Made by a program: the position numbers and the translations under genes. Positions 10,231 through 22,597 of a stretch of DNA of 64,000 bases are shown piece after piece. The DNA lies in the NCBI GenBank assembly GCA_029964075.1, contig CM057147.1, positions 12,359,513-12,423,512 on the forward strand, in the 5' to 3' direction. How positions within the stretch are numbered: the stretch's first letter is position 1; the number at the start of each line of letters is the position of its first letter. Under the pieces are notes generated by a model. It was not told where the DNA came from. It was given only the letters and a program-made list of their open reading frames with translations, and did no database searches. Source of the stretch: Patiria pectinifera (lineage: Eukaryota > Echinodermata > Asteroidea > Valvatida > Asterinidae).

Positions 10231-13050
10231 ACGCGGAGTATTTGAAACAACTAAGAAGAACCAACTGAGAACAAACCGTGGAGAAACAAACGAACTGGTT
10301 GTGTGGTACGACTCAGCGCTAGTGCGTCGCAATGCAATGGTTGCAACAACTAAAAAAAAACTTGATGCCTCGAAATCAGCTACACGGACGATACTTGTAT
10401 TTGTCGTGGAAACATGTCTACAACTTGAAGTTGATGGAGTATGCCTAGAACAACCTGAAGATATTCAAGAAGAGCCAGAGGACTTTGTACATTAGCGAAT
10501 TAATTTACGCGGTTTTCTCTGGTATTTGAATGACACACTACTGGAGTGGGGAGGTATGTTCTATCATTTTTGTTTGTGTTCTAATCTTGTTCAGTGTGTA
10601 TTAAATTACTAATTGATTGCTGCTACCCAGCAGACATGGCAGACGTACGTAGACGTACAATCCTCTCTCAGTGCATGCCGTGTATACAGTCTTTAGTCTT
10701 AGGCTGGTGCCTGGTGGTACTTTAGTATAATGAGTTTATTTCACCATACATGTATTTACAAAATCACGACAGACCTAAATTGATGTCGCATATACTTATG
10801 ATATACCGCATCTTTCATTTCGAATTCACACCACAGCACAGGCAGCCAGTTTCCAACAACAAAGCACAAACAGTAACACTTTCAAGGGTTTGGAACAGAA
10901 ACGTCTAAGGAAAGATCCCCATATCTGGCCATCACTAATTTTTTTCCCTTACGGTGACCTATCAGACATCAGAAAGTGATAATATGGCCTAAATAGTCAA
11001 ATTTAACAGGGAAAATATTGAAATCTTTACTGAGAAAAAAAAAACTCTAAAATGTTCAGACCAGTCTAATAGGGTTTGTGCACAGGGTGAAACTGATGGT
11101 CGGATATGGGAATCTATCTTTTGTGTTGTTGTAAACACTTACATTTTCGCGGGGAGAAGAGAATTGAAGAGCAATAGATATCCTCCATGGCTGGTCAAAA
11201 CTAAACAGACTTGTGCACAGATACAATGTGTATGTCATGTGTTAGAAGTAATTATGTCGTGTTAATAAAGGAAGTGAACATGACAAGAGGTGCTGTAAAA
11301 CATGCAAAACAAAATCAGGCCAACTTTACCCACTCTTTGGCCGACAAAATTCTCCACAATTTCCATGAGGCAAAGACAAATTCCTCAGTATTTCACCAAC
11401 CAAGACCAAGTTGGAATTCTCAATTCAATTTGTAGAGGAGACTTTTCTTCACCATTGTGCACCTGAGAGGGAATTCAAGTGATATAAATTTGAGGCCAAA
11501 GACTAGACTGGTACATGTGCAACCACGGTCCAAATGTTTGAATAGACCGGCCTCTTCTTCAATCTAGTTGCTGACTATGGAGAAAATGTGTAGAAATAGA
11601 GACCATGTGCCAGACATGCCAGATGTTGCTTTTGGCACAGTTGATTGATGTTATGCAGCACTGAAGGGTTGTTGGACTGGATGTTTCAGGTGCCAGTTAA
11701 TTTTCTTTTGTTGCATGTTTTCAATATCTTAAGTTTTGAAACTCTCATATATCATACGCAGTAATGAGAGCCCAAAATTTTCGGATTAAGATGAGCCCTG
11801 AGCGTATCAAAAGTAAATCCTTCAAAAAGGGTAAAATCAATCTGCCTTTCCCTTCCCACAACACTATTTTGGCCATTATACAAATGCCTCTAATAGCAGG
11901 ATGGACAACAAAAAAAGGAATTTGTTTGAGATTCAACTTCTGTGAATTATGTGGCTGCATATGTTGCAGCATGCATAGCAACTAGTAGCTGGTTGCTTGT
12001 TTAATTGTTGTAGCAAGGGAATCCAAGGAAGAAATATTCAGTAAGATGGCAACACTGAGCCAGTCTAAAAGCTAACTAAAAGTATAAATGCTGAGCTGTT
12101 AAGATTAGTCATTGCCAGATCATAGTCAAGAGAAAACATTGCAAAATATGATGCCCCGCCGGGAAAGCCAATAAAAGAGGCACACTGTTTTTATATTTTG
12201 TTTTTCAAGGAATTGTCACAATATGTGGCACTTGTTCGGAAAGTTCAATAGTATACAAATATGCCACGGAGAGAACGTCCTCAGCAAACCTCATGACACT
12301 TCGGCAACAGAACTCAATATGACAACATGAACAAATGTCATGGCCCTGCTTGCTACCATTAGCGAAGAATTCCCGCTTACTAGCAGAAAATTCCGTGCTT
12401 ATACGGCTGGCATATTTCACGGGTTTAAAAGTGAGGATTTGTTAGCTTTTGTGCATGTGGACATCCTGTAACCCAGGGTGCTGTGATTTAAACATGCAGA
12501 ATTGGCACAGATTTTTGTTTGTTAATGTAAGCGCTGTTAGTACATTGAGCGCTGTAAGCGCAGAATTCTGTGGAAAGCAGAGGCATGAAATTGGGCACTT
12601 ACATCACACAAAACAGTGAAACAAGCAGAAGGTATTAAACTAGGCTGCGTGACATAGTCAGCATATAAACACACAGCTGCGCAATACCTGAAAAATTGTC
12701 CAATACTCAAGGTTAAATGAATATCAAGACCAAGAAAATAAGTTCAATTGGTTCTTGTGAGGTCACGGAGTAGAGCTATATTGCACGTAGGACAATATAC
12801 ATGTATTTGGGCGTTTCTGAGTTACACCGTGAGCTGTATATTAATAGCTGCTTTTGAATTTCCAATAGTGTTCCATTGAACAGTTGTTGGCCATTAAAAA
12901 GGGGGAAATTTGTCCAACCGTTTTCCATCTGTGTATAATCAAAATGATGTTTAGACATCCCTGGCCCTTTTCCCAAATAATTGTATCTCGTCTGTGGACT
13001 TATTGTGCAAAGTTTAGGCGGAAAATCGTCCACTCTATCCGTAGTGCCCT
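10231..13050. other. Intergenic with old dispersed repeats
   Basis: No convincing gene. About 12795-12910 matches a sequence at 18095-18136 and 18508-18555 (shared TTTGGGCGTTTCTG and a shared AAAAAGRGGGAAATTTG), so this is an old dispersed repeat. The open frames in the region look like chance. Confidence 0.5.
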
Positions 13051-13578
13051 GTAAAAAAAAATACTATTGGAAACAGTCGTCTGCTGCACTCGCATGTGGT
13101 CATGGATCCCTAAACATTAGCTAATATAGACATGTAAATCGCATCAAGTCACTAGACGAATTGTTCGAGGACAAAATGTCGTAAATATTTATCTGAAAAA
13201 ATTCTTGAAAAACACCCTTCCACTTCATGGAAACAATTAGATTTTTAACATGTTGTTTGTGTATTTATGTAAAGTCGTTTAGTGCTTGAATGGTTTCTAT
13301 TGCAATTTGTTCTGGGTCTTAACTTAAATTGACCGGACTACAACGGCAGTATTTCATAGTAGGTGATTGGGCAAAGGACCAATCAACGCGTTCATGGATG
13401 TAGAGAACTCTCGCCCTAATAAGAACACACATCCGGGAGTGCGAGGCATTTGGAAGCCGTCGATTCCGAGGGCCACAACTAAAAATTGAAGTTCTTGATC
13501 AAAATTTCAACTCGTGAGACGTGGGGTTTTCGAAACTCACAGTGAAGACCAGCAATTGCTGATCAAGGAGCTGGTACA

Positions 13579-13663
13579 ATGTATCTGAGCCGGAACACGG
13601 TGCAGGTGGTCTGTGCGGCCGTCGTGGTTCTGTGTGCTGTCCAACACGTCTTTGCGGTGCCAG
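13579..13663 (+). CDS. Mucin gene exon 1: signal peptide
   Basis: ATG followed by 27 further codons and one base, then the donor GTATAT. The peptide starts MYLSRNTVQV, has a hydrophobic core VVCAAVVVLCAV and ends QHVFAVP with a plausible signal-peptidase site after VFA. It ends in phase 1, matching the phase-1 start of the next exon found at 22598. Nothing else in the preceding 8 kb could start this gene. Joining it to the mucin exons 9 kb away is inference; intervening small exons may have been missed. No TATA box was recognised upstream. Confidence 0.7.
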
Positions 13664-15159
13664 GTATATAGCTTGAAAATTACACCCCGTGCTCTTAAAC
13701 ATGGATTTGTCTTTCCTCTAAACGAATTTTCAATTTGTATGTTCTGTTTTATTGACACAAAAATATTCTGATTTTAGGCGTCTGCCACCCTCTGAAAAAA
13801 GTGCTTTTATTTTGGGCATATCTAGAGAGCGAAAGTGTCTGACAGCCAAAACTAGAATTTTGCGAAGAAATAATTAAATAACTAAAATGTAGGTGGATTT
13901 TTTTTTTCGTTCGATGTCTATTTCAAACGCGAATTACCTTTATAATTCTAAAAAAAATAGCCATTAAAAAAAATCTATTTGTCGAGGTGAAACTCGAAAA
14001 ATTGCGTCTTTAACATTTTTCGTCGTACCGGTAGTAAAACATGCAAAGAAAATTGCTAACATTTAAGAAAAGTTTCAAATGAATGAAACACTTCGTTCAA
14101 AACTTGCAAATAGTGGTCATATCATCATGCGTTTGGTTTCGTACAGAAAAGTTCCACTGCTCACGATCACAAATATCCATCTTGCCATAAATTATTTAAC
14201 TTGATAATCCATGTGTTAAGGCTCTTTTTAGTTTAAACTTTATATGAAGTTGTGCATTTTTTGTGATATTCAAAATCATTTTCGACTTGTATTAGTTACA
14301 AATTTCGTTTCAAATTCGCTGAACTTAACTGCTCCGTGGAGTACCAAACGGGTCCAAATTAATGGATTTCAAACGCAATTAAAGTATCTTGTCGGCTAGG
14401 TTTTGAAAATTAGGTTTTGACAGTTCTGCACAACTGGGTGGATTTATTATCCGAATACGAAATATTATATATAAGAGCGGCAGCTTAATGAGTGCAGTTC
14501 TATTCCATTTCCAAACTAATTCTGTTTATGAATAAATTGAACAGTATGTGTTTTTGCTATGAATAGATCTTCTTCATGTAAAGACGGGCTCTCATAACCC
14601 GGCCGCATTAGACTCAATCATAGGGTACCATACTGGCTCCGTCTTAATCCAAATGCAGCATTTGGCTGGTAAAATAAGAGCGTGTCAAGAAAAACTCGTA
14701 TGATACAGTTTTTGTTTAAACACTTTTCACTTCAGCGTGCACCATGGTAGAATGCACCGAAGTAATCAAGACTTTTCCCCGAGACTTTCGGGACCTTTTT
14801 TATATTAGATCAGTTTTGTTTCAGAGACAAAAAAAACGTCGACAAGCAGTTTTTACTTGAAGTGTTACCCCCACCCAAAAAAAATACCAATCGTGGGAAC
14901 ATGTGCGAGTTAGGGTGCGTCCTACCTACAGGGAAGTTGCCGGCCCGATCACTCGACCAGTGCAGCACATGATCTCACTCGGACTCGCTCAATCTCGCTC
15001 ACTCGGACGTACTCTCCCGCTCGAACACACATCCACCAGAAATAGTCCAAGTCTGGAAAATATTCCAAACTGTTTTGATTTACTTGAGTCAAACTATACT
15101 CTTAGTGTTTGTAACTATTCTCCCTGTAACTCTTCCCATTTTTTAATGAAGAATATCAA

Positions 15160-15340
15160 CAGCTAAAATGCATTTTTTTCAGAGCCAAATCTCACCAATT
15201 TCTGTGAAGAGTTCCATTTCCCCAATCAAATGATAATTTTAAATCTACTTCATCAACGCTAAAACAGCTCAACTATTTTGTTATATAACTATGTGTCAGA
15301 AAGCACGGAAATAAATCTAAATCTAAATCTAACTAATGTC
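15160..15340 (+). mobile_element. Possible 3' end of a non-LTR element with AAATCT tail
   Basis: An AT-rich segment ends in about three AAATCT units at 15312-15332. Short tandem repeats at the 3' end are typical of CR1/L2-like LINEs. No coding part is visible. Confidence 0.35.
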
Positions 15341-15444
15341 AAAATCAAAGCGGCTCATCCGTGTTGGACTTAAATCAAATCAGATGTTCCATTGAAGTCC
15401 AACGGAAGGGGCTCAACTAAAAATATAATGCAGTAAGATGGTAA

Positions 15445-16090
15445 ACGTTTGACCTGCAACTTAATATTCTGAAACTAAATGATCTCTGCCACCATCGACT
15501 GGGTATACTTATGTTAAAATATACTCACAACATGCTCCCTCCAATTTTAAATCATCTATTCTCATTTACTTCTTCTGTTCATTCATATGAAACACGTAGT
15601 TCATCAAAAGGTGATCTGTTTGTGAGAAAAAATATAACTTCCTTTTTTAGAAACAGTCCATTTCAACGTGGTGTCATATACTGGAATGAACTCAACATTG
15701 GTTTAAAAGAGTGTACTACCGTGGTTTCATTTGCCCAAAAAAATTGAAAAAATCGATCATCAATACTTATACTTAACTTAAAAAAACAAAAACATTTTCG
15801 TCTCTGCTTTGCTTAGTCATTATTTTACATATTGTACAGGGTCTCACTCTTAAACCTATTGTCCTGTCTTAGTCCTGTATAGTTGGTTAAGTTTTGTCCT
15901 GTCCCAGGGAAAGGTACAAAAAGCAGTGCTTCACCTTTTTCCTTTACGTTGACATCATTTAATATTTACACTTAATTACATACTGTCTGTGAAGAATGTT
16001 TTGTTTATACATATATATACTGTTTTCTGTCTGAATTGTTTACCGAGGATGTCAATGTGAAAATTAATGTCGAATTGATTTAATTTGATT
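15445..16090 (+). mobile_element. 5'-truncated LINE (C-terminal end of reverse transcriptase ORF and 3' UTR)
   Basis: The frame from 15445 to 15747 encodes the region after the reverse transcriptase core of a non-LTR retrotransposon: LKLNDLCHHRLGILMLKY, then LLPPILNHLF-like text (read NMLPPILNHLF), YETRSSSKGDLF and RGVIYWNELN. These match the usual L-P, Y-x-T-R and G-x-x-x-W-N landmarks of CR1/jockey-like elements. The frame ends in TGA at 15745-15747 and an apparent 3' UTR runs to about 16090. Everything upstream of the C-terminal piece is missing, as expected from incomplete target-primed reverse transcription. Confidence 0.65.
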
Positions 16091-16445
16091 GGGAGCTTAT
16101 ATGAGGTGATAATTGTTAGGAATTTTCCTGATTTCAGGATTGAAGGAATCCCGTTTGAATTAGTGAAAATCTTTTTACATAGTGATATACATGTACAGCG
16201 AAATAAGCTGGTATTTACAAACCTACACCAAGTACAAACCTAAACCATAGACCCTATACATTGCTCTGATGGGAGCCTGAGCAGCTGTCACAACTGCCCC
16301 CAGAAATTAGGGCGGTGGAATTTTCGGGACTGGTTTTCCCACCCACAACTTCGTGCAAACACCAAGAATAATCCTCTCAGTTGTTCTGTATATTTACAAA
16401 TAAGTTAATATGCACAAACTGTAAATTTAAAGGCGACGAATAATC

Positions 16446-16645
16446 TTTACAAATATTATGTACAAATCCTTACGAATATTTTATTTACAGAATGAGGCGA
16501 TAGTGACCCTATAAATAATGTAGATCAAGGTCTAGGAGCCTGTGAAATCCAAGTGATGGGTATAAAACTCACCTTAGGTAAAGAAAATGGATCAATCAAT
16601 TAAATGCAGGAAAGTCAACAGCTTTAAGTATAGAACTTATAATTA
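16446..16645. repeat. Direct repeat copy 1 of about 200 bp
   Basis: Starts TACAAATATTATGTACAAAT and runs to about TATAGAACTTATAAT. It matches 17731-17946 with a few substitutions and small insertions. The two copies are in the same orientation about 1.3 kb apart, with GC-rich unrelated DNA (16840-17040) between them. Short terminal direct repeats of a small nonautonomous element, or a simple segmental repeat, are both possible. Confidence 0.6.
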
Positions 16646-17730
16646 ACCAAATCTATTTAAATTAACCAAAGTAACTCAAAAGAAGTTTAACCTACGCTAA
16701 GAAGAACTTAATGAAGCAACCAAGAACAAAATAGTTAAATCTCAAATTAAATGTACTTTAATAATATTATATTAAACCTACTATAATCCGGCAATAATTA
16801 TTCAATATATTTAGGGCACACCGTAGTTTACGGTTCAACTTGCGTTGGCATGTGCATGGGTGGAGTACTCTCTCGCACTTGGACCACGGCTTGATGGTGC
16901 GCAGCCACCTCGGCGGAGCCTCTGTTGTAGGCAGCCGGGTGATGTGAAATAAAGCCGGGCGTCACGGTCGAGCAGCTCGACGGCGGTGACGCTGGGTAGC
17001 TGCTGTCAGCCTGTCGCAGGGCCTGTTTGCCTCAAGCGACGGTCTCTTTGGAATAACGGCTTCTAGCTAAGCCAGTTTGCCATCTACCATATTTATAATT
17101 ACGGATTTAAGAAGTACATGCGTACACCCTAACATTGTAAATAGTTATATCAAAATTGATCGAACTATTCAATGTTCGCCAAATTATCACAGAGCCATAT
17201 TTAAAGGACTCTAATAAAAGGCAATAAACGCTCAATGTAAGCCAGATATAAAAAAGAGAATTAATCTGGAAAATATATTCTCAGTTCATCCTTAAGAAAC
17301 ACGATGTCTCTAGGGTATTAACATAAACGCCTTATATCAAGTAACGCTCAAGATATATTACTGCCATCTAAAAACACAATCAAAAGTATGTTTACTTAAA
17401 AAGAAACCAAAGCCTCAAACTAACCGTCTGATGGCAGATCAAAGTCAGGACCTGATATACGGCGATATTTTGCAAATTTGCTGTCAGCAAAATGCTACAC
17501 TCAGTGAGTTTGATCGCGATCGGCGTTTTTCTTGCCTATCTTTTTTTTTTGACGCGCGGGCTGCGGGTCACATGATAGGTAGGGTTTTTAAATAATACCA
17601 AGAACGCCATAAGAAACAAAATATGAGACCATGGCAACATGAATATTTATAAGACACATGCATTACTTATTAGTTATATACTTACAGTCTACTGAAGGTA
17701 CAACAAACACGAACAATTCACATGGACTAC

Positions 17731-17946
17731 TGTACAAATATTATGTACAAATCCTTACGAATATTATTTACAGAATGAGGCGATAGTGACCCAATAAATA
17801 ATGTAGATCAAGGTCTAGGAGCCTGTGAAATACCTGAAATACCAGTGATAGGTTTGAAACTAACCTTAGGTTAAGAAAATGGATCAATCAATTAAATGCA
17901 GAAAAGTTAAGAGCTTATAGAAAAAGTATAGAACTTATAATCAACC
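17731..17946. repeat. Direct repeat copy 2 of about 215 bp
   Basis: Partner of 16446-16645. It carries a short extra insertion around CCTGAAATACC and another in the AGCTTATAGAAAAAG stretch. Similarity stops abruptly after ACTTATAATCAACC, which marks the repeat edge. Confidence 0.6.
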
Positions 17947-18136
17947 TGGACACATTTCCAATTATACATTTGAATTGACCAACTGAAATATTTCGTTTTC
18001 AGGGCAGTCTTATGGCATTCATACTTGTGTCAATCTAAATATAATCCCGGATCCAAGTTTTAGAAACTGGTCACGGTGTAATGAAAGACTATTTTATATA
18101 TTTGGGCGTTTCTGGGTTACACCGTAAGCTGTATTA

Positions 18137-18504
18137 GGCTAAAAAAAAAGTCTCCGGTTTCTGGTTTGCACGCGCGTCGCCGTAGCCATGCGCGTCGGCA
18201 AAATGATTTTTTTTTTCAGTGTAAGATGATGTCTCACAACCGCCAAACTCAATTGTTTGACTTGAATCCTGCTGCTGCACAGTTTTTAACGTGTTTTTAG
18301 ATGGAGTTACGTTCGAGTATAAGCTTTGTGTGGCCTCTCTTGACTCCCTTATAATTTTGCACTAAATTTGGTCTGGCACCATTTGCAGTCATCAGCCGAC
18401 ATTTGAAGAAGAAAAAAAGTTAAGAAAAAAAGAAAAAAAGCCGCGTCGCCGCACCACTTTTGGGGCAAGCTCCATACCAGAAACCGGAGACTTTTTATTT
18501 GGCC
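18137..18504. mobile_element. PIF/Harbinger-like MITE, 368 bp
   Basis: Terminal inverted repeats of about 30 bp: the left end starts GGCTAAAAAAAAAGTCTCCG and continues GTTTCTGGTTTG; the right end is its complement, ending CCGGAGACTTTTTATTTGGCC-like. It is flanked by TTA on both sides (18134-18136 and 18505-18507), the 3-bp TWA target duplication of PIF/Harbinger elements. It lies inside an older repeat whose uninterrupted relative is at about 12795-12910, which supports the insertion. There is no transposase, so it is nonautonomous. Confidence 0.8.
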
Positions 18505-19904
18505 TTAGCTGCTATTGATTGTTTTGAACATTGTTGTTGGAGATTAAAAAGAGGGAAATTTGAGAGTTGGAGGTTTTATCTCTCGGTCAGGAGACTGACT
18601 CTGTATCAAGCAGGACAGTTTGACAGATGGTCTGGTACATTAGCTTTGTGCTTATATAGTCGGTCAGTTCAGCGTTTTCAGGGGCGGGTTTAGCTACCAG
18701 AGGGGGTTGAGTGAATGGTGTCGAAAGTACGCCTTGGTAGGGAGTCCGGAGATCCCCCAACCCCCCGAAAACGTTGGAACCTACGATGCTCTCATCTGTA
18801 TGCAATTAGAGAATAATTTAAAAAACTTAAAATTACATTTATTATTTCGGCTCGAAATTTATCATTTTCGCCGAGTGAACATAACATTGTACTTGCGTCG
18901 TGACGAAGTATATCAGGCATTAACTAATTGCTTTGCAAGACTTCTACAAAATCACTGAGTCGTGTGGGACTCGAACCCTGAACCTCCTGGCTGCTTACTA
19001 CTTCAGAACATAGAACCATTTATCTGAATCTGCCCAATTTCTTTTCTTTTTTTGACATTGCCACAGGCTTAAAAGTTGAATTAAATAATCATTGATTATG
19101 ACATAGCTATGTCTTTACAATAATCGCCCTTTGTTACAAGCAAGGACGATCAGGCCAATCTGATTTAAGTGCAACGTGGAAGCAAGGGCAAGCCCCCCTC
19201 CCACCTTCCCATAAAAAAGCGGGGGGAACAAAAAATGCAATGACCAATCGGCCCACCGCGCAGTACAGTATCAGAAAATACACAGTATCCGAAAATAGTT
19301 CAAATAGCTCACAAAATGCTTAAAAGTCTGTGACAAGCCTAAGGTAATCGATGGTGCAATATAGCTAGCTGCTTGCGTCAGATGGACAGTTTTAATTCGA
19401 CTATTGTTATTAATTGCCCTTTACGTTCTTCGCATTCGTTTTCAGTTCATACTTCAATCAACTAGGTTGAACGTTTTCGGTCCAATATGTAACATAACGT
19501 GGTATTTCCATGTCGAATACACGGGGCGTAAACTGTTCAGATAAATTTGTTGATTCTATGCCAATTTCATTTTTTACAGAATTTTCAGGCCCCGCTTATT
19601 AGTGGATTTCCCACATTTTTCCAATCTCACAATGCATTATGCGAGCATAATGCTTTTGGGTGCTACTGGAATAAACTTTGAACTCGATTGAAATTTTAAC
19701 AAATAACTAGCGAGTTTTAATGAGCTTCCTGCCTCCGGCGGTAACCAAATAGCTTTGGTTATGCACCACAAAAGATCTCATTCATTCATCCGTCACATCA
19801 GCACAAACAATTTTACAGGATTTACGACGCCAAAAGTGTAGGTGACCGAACTCCATGAGGCAATGGTGCGCAGCCTTTGTGCTCCGTTAAGGGCATTAAC
19901 CGCC

Positions 19905-20078
19905 GCTTCATACTTCATGCGAATGCGAATGCAAAGCGAATTTGACGTCACGAAGCATTCGCTGCGAAATTCGCCCGAGTTTAAATATGATCAACTTTTA
20001 CGAATTCGCAGCGCGAATACTTGCCACGACGTCACAAATTCGCGTTCGCTTTCGCTTTCGCGCCGAGTATGAACCGGG
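19905..20078. mobile_element. Foldback MITE-like element
   Basis: The left arm (TTCATACT, then GCGAATGCGAATGC, then GCGAATTTGACGTCACG) pairs imperfectly with the right arm (TGACGTC on the complement, GCGTTCGCTTTCGCTTTCGC, AGTATGAA), giving inverted arms of about 65-70 bp around a short AT-rich centre. No exact target duplication was found. Confidence 0.6.
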
Positions 20079-21659
20079 CTGTAACGTGATTCCGAAACTG
20101 TGGTTATACGCGAAACGCGTCCGCTCAACGTATGCCTATTATTAATAGTCATCAAAAAAGCTATTTCTAAACAATATAGAAGATCATATTGCACCCCGTG
20201 TTTATGATATGAATTTTCATTTTAGATTATTACATATACACTGAATATGCATATGAAAGTATACTCCTGATATCCTCCGATCCTCCCTTAGTTATTGTAA
20301 AACGCCCGATATTGACTAATGAATATTTGCTTTTCACAAGACCCCCCCCCCCACACCTTACGTTCAACTTCATTTGCACCATTTGGCATTGCACATTTCC
20401 GTTTTGCTTGTAAACTCTTATACGACGCTGCTAATAATTCCTATGCCCTCTTCTTCCAAACCCCACCCCTCCATCCGATGCGCATGCTCAACGATTCCAA
20501 ATCTACCGTAATGGCTCGCTTCAGTCGCTTGTCCAAGCCTGTAAATTCTGTATTCTATACAATGATACTCCAAATAAAGCGTGAGATCGGCTCAGAAACA
20601 CGGCGAAAAGTTCTCTCTGGGCGTATCTGGGTTATCCATTGAATTCGTTTCTATAAGTTTCACCCCCTCACATACCAACAATTGTGTTTCAAACAAAAAT
20701 AATATTACCACTGCGGCAGAGACCGAGACTGATGTGTTTGCACTTTCTTTGTCCCTTACCCCGTTTGGACAGTTTTCTTTCTTTCATTTTTTCTTTTTGG
20801 GGATATGGCGTTTTGCTCATATTTTTCGAATCAACCTTTGTGAGTTGAATATGAAAATAAGTAAGTAGGCGTTGTGATATCTCGATAAAAGAGGAGAGCC
20901 TCTTTTTATTTAAAAAACAAAAAGTTTTCTCTTCCGGTGTAGCCTTGTTTCGAGTATTTTCGATATTGTTTTATCGATTAAGTACGCCCGCTCCATCTTA
21001 TCTATAGCGCCCTCTACCCGCCGATGTAGCTTGACCGCTAGGGGTGGAGACCAGTACCTAAACTGCCGTAGACCTCAATGCTGAATGCCCCCACTTCGGA
21101 AATTCAGGAAAAATACTCATAGCTCTCCAAGGTGTTCGAGAAACACATCAATTTATAGCTCATTTCATCATATTTCATTTTTTTTCAAACCGAAGATGAT
21201 CACCCCTTAAAATAGTCCTGAAGCCCATCGCCATTTTGAAAAACGGATACACTCCATTGCAAAAAGAGCGCTTTTAGGGCCACCATTTCATCCAATTTTT
21301 ACAGATATACAAGCTCACGGTCCTGTGCACGGCTTCCGCCCTTATTTGCTACAAACCCTCAAGTTCATGGCTCACAATTTGCTTAAATAAATCGTGATTT
21401 GCACGGCGTTGGCAATTTCGAACCGATTTACTGGCCGCACCCCTAGAGCCAATAACCACGTGGAAATGTCCATGGTACGTACCTAATTGGTCATTCACGG
21501 GTCCTCATTTGACAACAAACAATGTCAAAACAAAACTGTGATTTCTTCTTGAGGTTTTGTGGTATGACACCAGAGTGATTGAGTGTGTTGTACTGTTGTG
21601 TTGTGATTATTAAATAACGACATTTAAGCTGAGAGTCACTGCAAACCTTTCATTTGGGA

Positions 21660-22265
21660 TTCGGCTACTGAAAATACGTCAAGAAGTCTAGGACTTGACG
21701 AGACCTCGGACTTGCTGTTAAAGACTTGTGACTTGCCATGATACTTGCTGTTGTAGACTTTGTACTTTACTTGGTACTTTTTGTTGAAGATTTGGGACTT
21801 GACTTGATACTTGCTGTTAAAGTCTTAGGATTTGACTTGAGACTTGCTGTTGAACACTTGGGATTGACATGATACTTTCTGTTGTAGACTTGGGGCTTAA
21901 CTTGGCACTTGTTGTTGAAGACTTGGGATCCACTTGATACTTGCTGTTGAGGACTTGGGACTTGACTTAACATTTACCTTGAAAACTTGGGACTTAACTT
22001 GACATTTGCTGTTGAAGACGTTGGACTTGACTTGATACTTGCTGTTGAAGACTTGGGACCTGACTTGACACTTGATGTTGAAGACTAGTTGGAACTTGAC
22101 TTGATACTTGCTGTTGAAGACTTGAGACGAGACTTAATACTTGCTGTTGAAGACTTGGGACTTGACTTGAGACTTACTGTTGAAGACGTGGGACTTCACT
22201 TAAAACTTGCTGTTGAAGACGTGGGACTTTACTTGAAACTTGCTGTTGAAGACGTGGGACTTGAT
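21660..22265. repeat. 33-bp minisatellite rich in ACTTG
   Basis: About 18 imperfect units of 33 bp with the core GACTTGGGACTTGACTTGA followed by TACTTGCTGTTGAA. The open frames across it are repeat artefacts. The same period and a related ACTTG/ACTCG core recur at 56650-56930. Confidence 0.8.
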
Positions 22266-22597
22266 CTTCGTGGACAGCGGGGGGGGGGGGGGTGGCAGAA
22301 CATTCCAGTCGACGATTGTTTTTGGAAAAATGAGTTCTTACATATATCTCGGTTCTTGAGTTGAAATGCTTTAATCTTGCTTGAATGTAAGCGGGTGCTC
22401 CTAGTTGGTGTCAATCGCCTCTCTGCTGCAGTAACACATAGCTCACCATTTCTGATTTTGAAAAAGTTGTTGATATGGAGAGAGAGTGATTGTAGGAACA
22501 ATGCTGGTTTCTGGGTGTTTTTTATCAGTTTAATTTAGTCAAGCTTGTCTAATCCATAAGGGCTGTAATACATATATTCCTTATCCCGATCCCACAG

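Larger units (their letters stand above)
13664..22597 (+). other. Large first intron, filled with transposon remains
   Basis: About 8.9 kb between the signal-peptide exon and the first mucin exon. It contains a LINE 3' end, a pair of direct repeats, a Harbinger-like MITE, a foldback MITE and a 33-bp minisatellite, listed separately. The stretches 13664-15160, 18505-19900 and 20080-21650 show nothing I can name apart from homopolymers and C runs (for example 20342-20352). Confidence 0.55.

Noticed and set aside
10208-10495. 95-codon frame downstream of the SINE
   Set aside because: It starts inside SINE sequence; no splice, signal or family features.
12205-12420. 71-codon minus-strand frame with several cysteines
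   Set aside because: No splice sites, no recognisable family and no neighbouring exons; looks like chance in old repeat DNA.
20319-20642. 107-codon plus frame after a C run
   Set aside because: No recognisable domain, composition like the surrounding DNA, and no splice sites in the phase needed by the mucin gene.
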